From Metarhizium brunneum (taxonomy: Eukaryota; Ascomycota; Sordariomycetes; Hypocreales; Clavicipitaceae): DNA of 64,000 bases. The translations under genes were made by a program, and so were the position numbers. The notes beneath the pieces are model-generated. The model was not told the origin of the DNA and did no database searches. It saw nothing but the letters and a program-made list of their open reading frames with translations. This document shows positions 36,801 through 47,681 of this stretch, in pieces. The first letter of the stretch is position 1. Each line of letters opens with the position of its first letter. Location: NCBI RefSeq assembly GCF_013426205.1, contig NC_089427.1:2480001-2544000 (forward strand), in the 5' to 3' direction.

Positions 36801-38660
36801 GCCGGAATTAGAATTGTAAACAAGGCACGGTCCCAGCCATGAACCAAACTGGAAGCAACTAAGCCAAGCCAAGCGCCCCGATGCATGCTTTTGGCACAAA
36901 GACAGCCAGCTGCATTGGTTGTTTCTTCTGTGGGCGTAGAATTGGTCCATTTGGGGACATGCATGTCAGACCAGGAGGGGAGGGAAGGGGTGGGGGGACG
37001 TCAATCCCAACTACTATGTACTTACCTAGAAGTACCTACCTAGGTAAGTTAGGTAGGCATGTACCAGACTATTCCCAGTGCCTGCTCGCACTGCTCTGTG
37101 GTTGCTCGAGACTACCAGAGGGGTATTGATGTCTGGCGTTGGAGCGGAGCAGGCTTCAAACGTCAGACAAGTACGTACCGTCAAGCTCTGAACTTGCTTC
37201 GCAAAATGGTGCGCGCAGTTGGGGAAAAAAAAAAATTGAAATAATCATAATCATGATGGAACCAGGGCATGCATAGACCAGCAACAGTCTCTCAAACGGT
37301 CAACGGCGGTGTGCACTAGGGGCCGTGTCCCAAGATGATGACGTTGCGCGTCCTGGGCTCTTCCACTCCGTATCCGGCACTAAAAACGATGGTTTGTTTG
37401 TCGATTGCCCAACCGCAGCCCCGATTTCCTCGACGGCGAGTTTCGACAGCTCGCAATGCACAAGACGTCATACCATACCCTCGCACTGCCCTTTCTTGGC
37501 TTTTCGGTTTTGGCGGTCGGCGGGAGAGTCGGAGTCACCATGGTCATCATCACAAAGGCGAGCAAGGATGCACGAACGCCCATTCTCTACCCACCAGCAT
37601 GTTCCCTGAACACCATGGCCCGAGTACGTAGTTGCAAGCCCAGATCTTGCCATTGGCTTGAGATCGAATTTCCATCGAATTCGCATCATCCGATAGTCTG
37701 CCTATCCATAAATTCTCGAATTCATAAACGACGGCACCCAACTAATCATGACAGCTACGGAGTATACGTCGCAGAAATGCGAAACTCCCCGGACAAAACA
37801 AACACCAAACGCCCGCGTCTTTTGTTTACTTCAGCCACGGCGCTTACTGCCTTCTCCGGTCTCCATCTTCGTGCTACACGGAGATCACAGGGCTGATAAT
37901 GTTCCGTGATGCCCCCCGGCAAAGCCAATTGCCGACCTAGCTCGTCTTTTGTCCGCGAGCTCGAGCAGACGACAATATACGCAACTACTACAGACTACCT
38001 AGGTATTACGACGTGTTACTCGAGAAACTACCAATGGCCATGCTGCCAGCGCCCACCGACTTCCTCTAAAAAGCAAGGCCTCGGGCACGGCGAACCAGGG
38101 ATATCACACGAGATTGTCCAATCACTTCATGGAACGACTCAACTCCAGCCAGTGTCCACCGCTCAGCTGGTCCCAGATCCTTCCAATTTTCCCAAAAGAG
38201 TTGCCCAGACCGCGGAGCCCCCGCCACATCAAACTTCAACAATGGCGCCAGTCGCGAAACGCACTTACGCCCTGCTAGTACGTGGGCTGTGTCCAGGCGA
38301 GAGCACTTGAGTGCTTTGATTGTCAAGCTGCCTCAGAACGAGTCTTCTGACCCCGTTTCCGACGAAGCGGGGAACCAAGAGCGAACATCATGGGCTAATT
38401 ATATGATGACGCCTCGTCTCCGTGCTCCATATGTACATACTATTTCATGAGTTGGTTTGAGACTTGGCCGGAGGCTGGTTTTGGTTCTTAAATTGTCCAA
38501 GCTTGCCAGACACAATCCGGCCCCCATCGAAGTGTCGCATTGATGCGGCGGCGTCGCGTAAATAAAGTAAACAAAAGTTGGTCAATAAAGCAGCGCTGGA
38601 GCGCGTCTTACCCCGCCCAGCAACGCCCTTCGGCTACCGCGAAGTCGCGAAGTCACGTGA

Positions 38661-38873
38661 CTAGACACCGAGCTCGCACACCGCATACCCTTGGCCGGTG
38701 ACCAGACCCACTTTGTAGCCGTCACTCCCTCGGTGTGGTTTGTTCAAGCCGTTGTGCCGCAGCAGCTCGGCAACGAACCAAACATTGAAGTGTTTCAGGT
38801 TGATAAGGCTCGGTGCAGATGTTGCTTTCTGCAGGACGATGACTACAAGCATGCATATCTCGCTCCAGTTCAT
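38661..38873 (-). CDS. Possible small secreted protein (orphan ORF)
   Basis: This is a weak candidate of 70 residues. The first 20 (MNWSEICMLVVIVLQKATSA) resemble a short signal peptide with a small-residue cleavage site. The rest (for example NVWFVAELLRHNGLNKPHRG) has codons mostly ending in G or C, as in the real genes nearby, while the other frames on this strand look random. I recognise no family. It could also be the last exon of a larger gene or a relic. A longer in-frame ATG (MSYGIDTLPGV) begins at 38906. Nothing else supports transcription. Confidence 0.2.
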   Translation of the reverse strand: MNWSEICMLVVIVLQKATSAPSLINLKHFNVWFVAELLRHNGLNKPHRGSDGYKVGLVTGQGYAVCELGV

Positions 38874-39407
38874 GACACCTGGTAGAGTATCAATACCATA
38901 TGACATTTGAATTAATCTGTAGACTGAGCAAACCACTCCACGAGATGAGCATCAAACAGCAGACCTGGGCAATGGGGCCCTGATTTCTGACCTCTGTGCT
39001 TTCTTGTCAAAAACTTCTCCACCTCTGCACACGGACATGAGACGAGGATATCAAAGATCGGATAATATGTCTTCTGGGGCATGGAAAACAATGTCGCCTA
39101 AAACGTAGCTAGTTTCAAAGCACCACATGCGATCCGTGCTTTTGTTTGACGTGTCATACCAACTCACAATCAGCAGAAGAATATTTTCAGACCATAAAAA
39201 GTACCAAGTACCTAGGAGTTTGGGACTCATTGTTAGTTTAGGGTAGCCAGGCCTGCAAAGTGCGACTCCCATGCGGAGGTGGGGCAAAACATAGAGCGGT
39301 CAAAGTTGGCAGAACCAAATTATCTAGGGAATTTCCATCTACAGCTGCGAATTTAGTAATGCGACAGCAATCGAGTGGAAATTCTTGCGCCAGACCACCA
39401 AAGACAA

Positions 39408-42400
39408 ATGGCAGGAAAACGGAAGAGAGGAGCCAAAGATGGCGCCAATACCTTGTCATCTGGCCCCAAAAAGGCCAAAAAGGGCAAGATATCAACCCAC
39501 CTTTCCTCCAAACCGGACATCGAAAAGAAACCATTCGTTGAAGCGCCCATTGGTGACGATCGAAAACGAGAAGCAGACTTGTACGAAATGCTGGGAAGCG
39601 AGGACGAAAACGACAGAATCCAGGCCGCCGACTGTATTATTTCAAGTCTTTTTGACGGCGAAGGGGCTTCTGAAGCTGTTCTCCAACGACATCTCGACCG
39701 GCGATTGTTCCGAGGCCTCGCGAGCGGTCGCAATGCTTCTCGCATTGGATTTTGTCTCGCGATCACCGAGATTTTGGTTCAGCTATTCGGAGAAAAGGAT
39801 CTTTCAAATACGAAATATACTGGATTGTCATTTGACAAGGTGTTGGGCCTCTTGGCTGAGAAAACTCAAGCTGTAGGCAACATTCCGGGGCAAGAAGAGC
39901 GAGACTATTTTCTCGGCCAGCTATTCGGAATCGAGTGCTTTGTTAAGTCCAAAACTCTGTTCAGGGATACCTCGAGGTGGGATTCAGTCCTCAATCTGCT
40001 GCTGAAACTGGGCAACAAGAAAATCTGGCTTAGACCTCAATGTGGATGGGTGTTGGTCCAGGCTCTCGAGCAAATGGACCAAGCCGATGCGGCGGAAACG
40101 CTATCCAGGATTGCAAAAGCTGGTTTGGCAAAGACCCCAGAGGGGGCGGCCGCCTGGATCGTTGCCCTCAATCGATTTCCTACTCTGCAGCCCCAGCCGT
40201 GGAAGAACCCGCTTTCCAGCAAGTCTCTCCCTGACTTGACTGCAGTCCTCAAGGAGAGCTTCAAGGAAAATGGGAAGGATATAAACGATAAAAGCCAGAA
40301 TGGCGGAAAGCATGCATCGTGGAGTGCCCAATTGCACTTTGTGTGGGATCTCATCTTAGCACGGTTTCTCAATGCCAAGTCGGATAAGGCGGAGGAGGAT
40401 TTCGAACAGTTTTGGAATCGGGTTGTTGACGGTATGCACTCTTCTTACCCCGTTTTATTATGTTATCCCTGCTGACCTCACATCGATAAAGATGGTCTAT
40501 TTTCCAAACAAGCCACGGACGGACAAAAGTTCAAGGGTTTCATGGTCTTTCAGAAGATGCTCGAAGGGTTTATTGAGGTGCCATCGAAAGTGCAGTCACT
40601 TTTCAGTCGGAATTTAATGTCATGTCTGGTGAATCAAGCGTCGAAAGAGGACCGCTATTTGCACCGAGCTGCTATCAAAGCCCTGAAGTCTATCGAAGTG
40701 GTCGTATCAGCTCACCCATCATCTCTGACACCTGTTCTCGCCAACCTCATCGGGAAGAATGGTGTATACGGTTTCGACCAGCGGACGAGTACAAAGACGG
40801 TGGATAGGCTGTTGCAAAACATCAACAAAGAAGACGCGGAAGCTGTGCTGGCTGTTGTTCGACAGCCTATCAAGACTTTGAAGCAAAAAGAAGCTGCTGA
40901 CGCTCAGTCTATTGTTCGGACATATGCTGATTACCTCGCCAAGATCCTGAATGCATTCGCCTCGGCGCCATCAACAGATGATGAAGTTGAAGCTACCAAG
41001 GGGTCATTTGGGCCAGTTCTACAGGAACTCGCCGGATTGGCGTATGCTCAGCCAAAGGATATACCGGAAGATGCTCTTACCGAACAAATTCGAGAAATGT
41101 GTCGCTCTCGCCTCGAGTCGTCACTTGCCAAGCTCGCTCGCTCAAGCAAAGACTTTGCCCTTTTCTGCGAAGCCGTAGCATCAATAGACGCCAGCGCAAA
41201 GAATATGGCCCCAGAGATCAAAAAATCAATGGACGACGCCCTGGCACGCATGAACAAGCTTCTGAAGCGGAAGTCAAAGACACAAAGCGAAAAGGAGACA
41301 GCCCAGGGTCTCGCGATGCTCCACGCAATATCCATTTTCCAACTTTATAATGATGACCCTGATGCGATGGAAGTATTGGACGACCTTTCCCAGTTCTACA
41401 ACAGACTTAAAGAAAAAAAGGCGAATAAAGACGGCGAACAGAACGAAGGTAGTTCAGAACTGCTAGTTGAAATACTTCTGTCGATGGTTGCTCGTCCCTC
41501 CTCTCTAATGAGACAAGTTTCTCAACAAGTCTTTGAGGCATTCACTGGCCAGATATCCGCCGAGGGCTTGGAGCTCCTCACCGGGCCACTAGCCTCAGGA
41601 GAAAGTACAAAGGGCCAAAAGGAGCTCTTCAACATAGATGACGACGCCATGGATGTAGACGAAAGTGAGGGTTCAGACGAAGACGAAGACGATCAAGTCG
41701 AAGACGTCGAGGATGCCTCAGATTTCGAAATCGACTCTGACATGGAATTCGTTGACCTCAACGGCGACGAAGACGGCGATGCCGCCTCCTCATCGGATGA
41801 TACCAGCCCCAAAAAGAACAAAGGCGAATGGAACAACCCCGAAGAACTTGACGAAGTGCTTGGCAAAATCCTCAACTCCCACCGCCTCGACAGAGACGTC
41901 GACGCCGCCTCCTCCTCCTCCGAAGACAACATGTCCGACTCGGAAATGTTCGCCCTGGACGAACAGCTCTCTGCGGCCATTGCCCCACGCATCAAGTCGT
42001 CCCAATCCGACGCGAAAAAGGCCAAAAAGGACGCCAAGCAATCCGTCATCAACTTTAAACACCGCATCCTCGACCTCCTCGACATATACGTCAAGAACGA
42101 AGCTCTCAACACCCTTGCCTACTCGCTGCTCGTCCCGCTGCTGAACCTCATGCGCACAACGTCTGCAAAACCGCTCGCCAACAGAGCCTGCGAAATCATC
42201 CTCGCTTACCAAAAGGGCCTCCGGAAGGCGAGGGCCGGCAAGGAGAGTGGCGACGACGCCCTCGGAGCGGATATGCTGGGCCTGTTGGTGCAAATACACG
42301 ACGAGGCAGGCAAGGACAATTCCCACGCGTACGCCAAAGCCGCCAGTGCTGCTAGCTTGATCGTGGCCTCGAGCATGTTTGCGGGCGATAGGGAGGCGAT

Positions 42401-42530
42401 TCGTGAGGTGGCGGGCGTGTATGCCAAGACACAGAGTGATTGGGTCTTGGGAGACGTCACGATGCAGAACTCGTTTTTTGCTGACTGGAATAACTGGTGT
42501 CAGAATCATGCTTCGCAGAGTCGGACGTGA
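39408..42530 (+). CDS. POL5: POL5 / MYBBP1A-family nucleolar protein
   Basis: Exons 39408-40431 and 40492-42530 (intron GTATGC...AAAG) give 1020 residues, close to yeast Pol5. The start MAGKRKRG is followed by a Lys-rich segment (PKKAKKGK). Helical repeats then fill residues 50-660. A long acidic region, roughly residues 725-820, is rich in Asp, Glu and Ser. The C-terminal helical part holds the Lys patch DAKKAKKDAKQSVINFKHRI. Despite its name, this family acts in the nucleolus in 60S subunit and rRNA production rather than as a replicative polymerase. The downstream frame shows unusually C-rich third positions from about 41640, a composition shift rather than a break. Confidence 0.92.
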
Positions 42531-42872
42531 TGTGGATGTGGTTGTTCAAGTCGTGTACATAGATTCGTAATTTGGGGCCCATGGAAACGAGCGAGTTGCA
42601 AGGGAGATAAAAACAGATTTTTAAGGCAGCATCACACACTTGCCCGCTGCATAGTCGAGGTGAATGTCTAGGTAGATTTGTGATGGAAATTCAGGCTCAC
42701 ATTTTTGCTGGTGTGATGGACTCCCCCTCTCTCTCTTAAAAAGGTTCATTGCTTATTCTCCATTGCCCAACCATATAAAGCATTATTCTATGAACCTGCC
42801 GTGTGATAGTACAAGTGCTTTCGCCGCGTGCGCAACTAAGTCCCCTTCCCCTTGTTGCTTCGCGAACCCTCT
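42531..42872. other. Convergent 3' intergenic gap
   Basis: This lies between the ends of POL5 and the proteasome alpha-7 gene. I see only 3' UTR-like sequence. Confidence 0.5.
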
Positions 42873-43912
42873 CTATTCCTCCATCTTATCATCGTCCTTC
42901 TTGTCGTTCTCGTCGTCGTCGTCTGAGTCATCCTCCGCCTTTGCTAATCTCTCAGCCTCCTCCCGCAACTCCTTGGGCACCTCGACATGGCGACCCTTGG
43001 TCGGACCGTCCACACCACTAATCCAAGTCATTTCCAGTTCAAAATCCTTGTCCTTGTTGTCCTTTTGTGCAATGTAGATAATTCTCGCAGCCTCCTTGAC
43101 GGCCTCCTCCATGGTCATATTGCCTGACTGCAGATCCAGCTTCTCCAGCTCAGCCTTGGCCGCCTGACGACCCTTGCCCGTAGCAGCACCGTAGTAGCCC
43201 CAGTACAGACCACTGGGCTCAATCATGTACAGGAAGGGACCGCCGTGCTTACCAGCGACCTTGCCGCCAGCACCACACTTGGGGCCAGAGCCAACTTCTC
43301 CGTCGACGGGTGTCTCTTCGGATGTGTCCACGCCGCCGACAATGGCGGTGATGCCGAATGGCCGGACGGAGCCGTACATGGTGTATGCCTGGAGATAGCC
43401 GCCCATTCTGGAGGCAAGATCGGCCGTGGGGATCGGGGTCTTGAAGTTTTGGCGCCAGCTTTGGGACTCGTCGCGGGCACGGTCGACAAAGTGTCGGCCG
43501 TCGGGGACCATTCCTGAGTAGACCTGGGTGCACAGATTAGCTTCAGCTCCGAAGACACGTTTTGTGTAGAAATGAGTTTGCTTTGGTAACGGAGTTGCAA
43601 GGTTACGTACAACACCAACGTGGCTGTCGACGGTAGCGATTCGCTTGTTTGCGCCGGGCTTTAGCAGCTTTGATGTCACCACCTTCTCAACAGCTAGGAC
43701 GACGCCATCCTTGCACCGAATGCCGATTGAGGTGCCGCCATTCTCTACTGCTTTAACCGCATATTCCACCTGGAAGTTGCGGCCATCTGGCGAAAAGATG
43801 GAGTTGAGAAGATCGTAGCCCGTTCCTATCGATGTCTGGATGTTGAGGGTTGGTTAGCTTAGCTTGCTTCACGGGTAGGGCATGCAAACAGTGACTGCAA
43901 ACCACTGACCAT
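42873..43912 (-). CDS. PRE10: 20S proteasome subunit alpha-7 (PRE10/PSMA3 type)
   Basis: Exons (minus) 43912-43910, 43835-43611 and 43523-42873 give 292 residues. The first coding exon is the ATG alone (ATG|GTCAGT); the second begins ACATCG and gives MTSIGTGYDLLNSIFSP, followed by DGRNFQVEYA, the alpha-subunit N-terminal signature. Motifs YSGMVPDGRHFVDRARDE and SGLYWGYYGAATGKGRQAA identify alpha-7. A loop near residue 160 (DTSEETPVDGEVGSG) is longer than in yeast, as I recall for filamentous fungi. The tail (DDSDDDDENDKKDDDKMEE) is an acidic KEKE-like end typical of this subunit. Alpha subunits form the outer ring and gate and have no catalytic Thr. Upstream, a perfect 11-bp inverted repeat lies at 44139-44173. 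Confidence 0.93.
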
Positions 43913-44138
43913 CTTGATAAGTTGGTCTCCGTGAAACCTGTCCGAGAGATGGTTTCGTCAGGTAGAGAGGCTTGTTGTGTGAATGGCTGGGGGAATTATG
44001 AGGAGTTGAGATGGCAGATATGGACCTGAAGCTCCAACCGACAAGCATCGCCAGGCAGCCTGAGAGCTGCGTATTGCAGTGTGCTGGCGCGAGGCTGGCT
44101 TGCAGTTTTTGCCTGAGGCGCCAAACTCTGGTTGAGGT

Positions 44139-44173
44139 GTCAGCCACATGAAGTCGAGCTGAATGTGGCTGAC
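44139..44173. repeat. Perfect 11-bp inverted repeat, 13-base spacer
   Basis: GTCAGCCACAT (44139-44149) is mirrored by ATGTGGCTGAC (44163-44173). It lies about 230-260 bases upstream of the alpha-7 start. It could be a dimeric protein-binding site or a transcript hairpin. Confidence 0.7.
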
Positions 44174-44244
44174 GCGGACACGGCACACATGTCACGCATC
44201 CACATCGGATCCGGAGCTCGGGGGCCTGTGTCCGTTTATTAGAT

Positions 44245-44477
44245 CCCTTTGAGTGTGCGCAGGTTCAATGAATGTACTCAACCCACTCTTCTTATGATAC
44301 TTCAAGGTACTTTTTAACTCCAGTAAATAATTAGTTTATTCTTATATTTATATATATCTTAAAATATTAAGTACTTATCTTATATTTCTTAGTAAAACTA
44401 TATCTCTTTTATCAGCATTTAACATCAGCTAGGACCTTGGTCCGCTACCCCAATTGGACCTGCGCACATTCAAAGGG
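44245..44477. mobile_element. MITE-like, AT-rich element with 25-bp terminal inverted repeats
   Basis: The left end (44245-44269, starting CCCTTTGAGTGTGCGCAGG) and the right end (44453-44477) are reverse complements over 25 bases, with two mismatches that are both transitions. The core at about 44300-44425 is far more AT-rich than the rest of the window, while the ends stay GC-rich. TA dinucleotides lie just outside both ends (left TTAGAT, right GGGCTA), but no exact target duplication is clear. It is too short to encode anything. It is probably a small non-autonomous DNA transposon, possibly altered by repeat-induced point mutation. Confidence 0.55.
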
Positions 44478-45968
44478 CTATGAAGAATGACGCTGCAGTA
44501 CGGAGTACGAAAGTAAATGAAGGGAAAATTCACATGTACAGATACTTGAAAAAGTAACTACCGCCTAGTAGCCAGTCGGCAGCGATTTTTGGGACTTACA
44601 TCATACTGAGGATCAAATGCGCACCGTTTCATTGTTGTGACGCTTAGAGCATGAAACACATTTTAAATATGGCCATCATGAAGCATCACCATTCGTGACT
44701 GATCGCATCAATCCAGACACCTGAAATCTGGTACAGGGAGTGCCAAAATACACCAGACCCCGACGTGGTACGCAGGCAGTCCACCAGAGGGTCTCTTTGG
44801 AAGGAGCTTTAGACATGATTTTATTCCGGCCTGGCCATGAATTAATTGATGCAAGCTCCATTCGTACTTAGCCAGAAGCCCAGACCGGGGCAGGTGGAAA
44901 TAGTGGCACTCGGATGCCGGCGGACCAAGCCATCCGTACTCGGTACATCCGTGTGCAGCTAGTAATACACGAAATACACATGAACCACTGGAAGTCGAGC
45001 GTTCCATCTCTGTTCCATTCCTCAACAACCATGGTCCAGTGGCGTGAAAGAAAATGGCCCCGTGACGAATTCGAGTCGATGACGGTTGGAGCCAGAAAGG
45101 CGTCTGAATGATGTTGCGTCACGAATTGCCCCTCCACACCACTAGAACCGCCGCTAGGCGCCCGCCAACCACCTGCTATCGCATGACTATGCTCCCTGTA
45201 ACGCTCCCTGGTCTGCCTGCAGGTCCCGCGCCTGCAGGCTTCTCAACAAAGTCCATCGGCCTTCCACGGAAAGGATGATGACGCTCTGTTTGTTTTAATA
45301 TATAACTTTGTGTCTGCCATGAATCAGCGTTGACGTGTCCTCTTCACCATCCATCGCGCAGCACGTATCTCTGAACACCAATATTGTCTCGTCGCTCCGT
45401 TCCGCCCTTTCTCTGTTCCCTCGAAGCCCAAAGTCCATCCCCCCCCCCGCCTCTGGACCCTGGTCCGCGGTTCTGGTCCACTGTGCCGCCTAAAATCGAA
45501 AAAAGTCCACCGCTCCTGTGCTAAATCCTGCCTGAGACAGGAGGAGACAGGAAATAGGAGACGAGAACGAGGAGACTTAAGGCAGCACCTGCTCACTTTC
45601 CCCTCCAGCTCTTGTCAACTTTCTCAATCTTCACGCTCCTGTCCGTTTTCACCCTTTACCTTTCATCACCTTAGCGTAGCCGAAATATACTTCTGATTTG
45701 CCTCGTCTCTTTTGCCACCTGGCCACCCCAGCAGATCCGAGTACCGTCAGCTTGGCCATTCTGTCTTGATACCCAACCGCATATCGACCCAACCAAGGCC
45801 TTGCTTGAGAAAATAAAGGACTCACTTGACAGGAAATAAAAGGATCCGTGGACCGGAAGGCTAGCGACGAATACTGACTTCAAAGTTACGATACAGAGAT
45901 ACTTCAAAAAGAAACTACCGTCTTTGCCGTCCGTCGCTGGCTGCATTACTAATTCGCCAACAGCCGAG

Positions 45969-46039
45969 GTATGTGGCCTCTCCATGTCCGCCTGCGTGTA
46001 AGCGGGAGGTGTGATTGTTTGATATTGATTCGCTTCCAG
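45969..46039 (+). other. Probable 5'-UTR intron
   Basis: GTATGT donor, TTGATTG/TGATT branch-like sequence and TTCCAG acceptor; the intron ends three bases before the ATG at 46043. Removing it joins a pyrimidine-rich leader directly to the start codon and removes upstream ATGs. Confidence 0.5.
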
Positions 46040-46042
46040 ATC

Positions 46043-46903
46043 ATGGTTTCTGTTCAACCCGGCATGCAGGCAAACGCCCAACAGGTTCAGGATGACCTTG
46101 CCAATCTCTTCTCTCGTAACTTGACATTTAACCCCGACTTTCACGTCTCTGCCCAAAAAGAGACAGCAAGACAGGAGCCGACCCCCGCGGCTCCAGTCTC
46201 CCAACCCATTGTGTATTCGATTTCACAACACTACCACCACTCCGCACACACTGCGAAGCCTGGCGCTCAACTATCTGAGAATCAAGGACAATATCAGCCC
46301 CAGCGGCCGTCATCGGAGCCGCCTCAGAGCGAGATATCCCCGATGGAGATGATTCTGCGCAGCTACGGCGTAGACCCCGCCGTCTTGACACCATCCCAGG
46401 TTCAACTCTTCCGTGTTGCCGATGATCCGCAGAAACTTCGCCTGATCGAGCTTTGGAGCATTTGTCCTCCCAACAGGGCCGAAGATATTCCTTCTCTTGC
46501 CTGGAGCAGCACGACCCTGGACCAAGAAGAGCATCTTGCACAAATGCGATATGAGAGGCAACGCAACCCCACCATGAGCCTGGACGGGACCCTTGTCCAA
46601 ACAGATAACGGCAAATGGACTCAACAGGTCTCGGCCGAAAGTGAGCCATACATGATTACCGGGTATGAAGAACTCATGCGACGAGAGTATGAACGTCAGT
46701 CTATTGACACCAATGCCAGAGATGTTTACAACCACTATGGCACTGCCGTGGGCAGCAACAGATATTCTAGGTCTACTGACCCTGTGTACAAAGGGCCTGA
46801 CTATGACCAGCAACAGCAGCAGCTGGAGATGGCTGTCCAGTACGGTGCTTTTGAACAATTTAGGAATGCGTCGATGCCGGTTGATGCCATGGATGTCATG
46901 TAA
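46043..46903 (+). CDS. Uncharacterised Gln-rich fungal protein, 286 residues
   Basis: A single coding exon. The start ATG follows a likely 5'-UTR intron; the open frame runs further upstream to 45971 but would translate that intron. The N-terminal 100 residues are polar, rich in Gln, Pro, Ser and His (SISQHYHHSAHTAKPG). A compact middle block (MEMILRSYGVDPAVLTPSQV, RLIELWSICPP) followed by MRYERQRNPTMSLDG looks folded and conserved. The C-terminal part is rich in Tyr, Asn and Gln (DYDQQQQQLEMAVQYG). There are no transmembrane segments and no signal peptide. I do not recognise a named family and assign no function. An ordinary coding composition and a sensible start support a real gene. Confidence 0.75.
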   Translation: MVSVQPGMQANAQQVQDDLANLFSRNLTFNPDFHVSAQKETARQEPTPAAPVSQPIVYSISQHYHHSAHTAKPGAQLSENQGQYQPQRPSSEPPQSEISPMEMILRSYGVDPAVLTPSQVQLFRVADDPQKLRLIELWSICPPNRAEDIPSLAWSSTTLDQEEHLAQMRYERQRNPTMSLDGTLVQTDNGKWTQQVSAESEPYMITGYEELMRREYERQSIDTNARDVYNHYGTAVGSNRYSRSTDPVYKGPDYDQQQQQLEMAVQYGAFEQFRNASMPVDAMDVM

Positions 46904-47681
46904 CTATGCTTGTTGGGGGCGATCTAATCATACACAATACTGCTCTCAGCCGTTAGATATGCATAGACAGGTTGTATGGATTGTGTTTTGCGTTTGTGCC
47001 TGGGACAAATCAAAGTATGGACAGAAACAGACATGTGCGCAGGTGGTTTGGTATCAGTGTTATGGGCTTGGGGGTTTGGTTGTCACTATATACCAGGAGG
47101 GTTAATGTTTCTCTGGACTGGGAGATACCTTGTTGTTTTTCCTGACTATTCATTTCCACTCTTTCATCTTCTCCCCATCCCTTGTTCCGGAAGTGTTGAT
47201 GTGGCGGCTAACAAAACTTTTAGAGAACCTGGTTTCAACTACAGCCAGTATAGGTGCGTGTCCATATCCTCCCCAAAACCCCGAAGCTCCGATATTCGAG
47301 CGCATCCTGCCCCTACCTTCCATTTTCATTTCACTCTTATTGAAGTTATGAAACTCGTGTGATGTTAGCCTCTTATACTATAAACCAAATGTTGAATATA
47401 TTTCTGTCATTGATCAATATTTCCTTCATTGCAAACTCTAGCGGTTACTCAATTTTTGTGCGTGACTGTGTGATTTACACGAGGTGATGCAGTCTGCCCT
47501 TTGGCCGCATTTTTTTGTTGCGCATGAGCTGGTTGTGAATTGGCCTCGTAAACCTCGTGTCAATCCTCACAGAAATAGTATTAAAGGGGTATCGTATGTA
47601 TTGCACGCTCTAACCCTATGTATAATCTGAAGTGTATGTAAATAAATCATCCAACGCCACGGGGCATAACAGCATTCCAAT
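46904..47681. other. Convergent 3' intergenic region
   Basis: This lies between the ends of the 46043 gene and RNA1. Open frames here are T-rich and motif-free. I see no gene. Confidence 0.5.

Larger units (their letters stand above)
33649..39407. other. 5.8-kb region without a recognisable gene
   Basis: Open frames here are short, overlap on opposite strands and show no family motif. The only one I would keep as a weak candidate is at 38661-38873. The region carries 7-bp tandem repeats next to CDC25, a C10 run (34552-34561), CATA/ACAT tetranucleotide runs (36103-36120, 36697-36717), three TACCTAGGTA palindromes (34867, 37037, 37996), one full and one partial TACGGAGTA motif (37756, 37366) and a TCACGTGA palindrome (38653-38660). 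Composition is moderate to GC-rich, so there is no sign of a RIP-degraded element. Confidence 0.55.
43913..46042. other. 2.1-kb intergenic region with a TIR-flanked AT-rich insert
   Basis: This holds the promoter of the minus-strand alpha-7 gene and the promoter and leader of the plus-strand 46043 gene, with no gene between. Noteworthy items are the inverted repeat at 44139-44173, the AT-rich element at 44245-44477, a GTACGGAGTAC motif at 44498-44508 and a C10 run near 45440. A 5'-UTR intron for the next gene probably lies at 45969-46039. Confidence 0.6.

Noticed and set aside
37405..37896. 163-codon open frame, plus strand
   Set aside because: No motif, no codon bias, and several equally long frames overlap it.
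45711..45719. TTTGCCACC, a perfect match to the yeast Rpn4 PACE element
   Set aside because: It stands before the unrelated 46043 gene and 1.8 kb from PRE10; neither proteasome gene here has the site nearby, and a single 9-mer match is weak.
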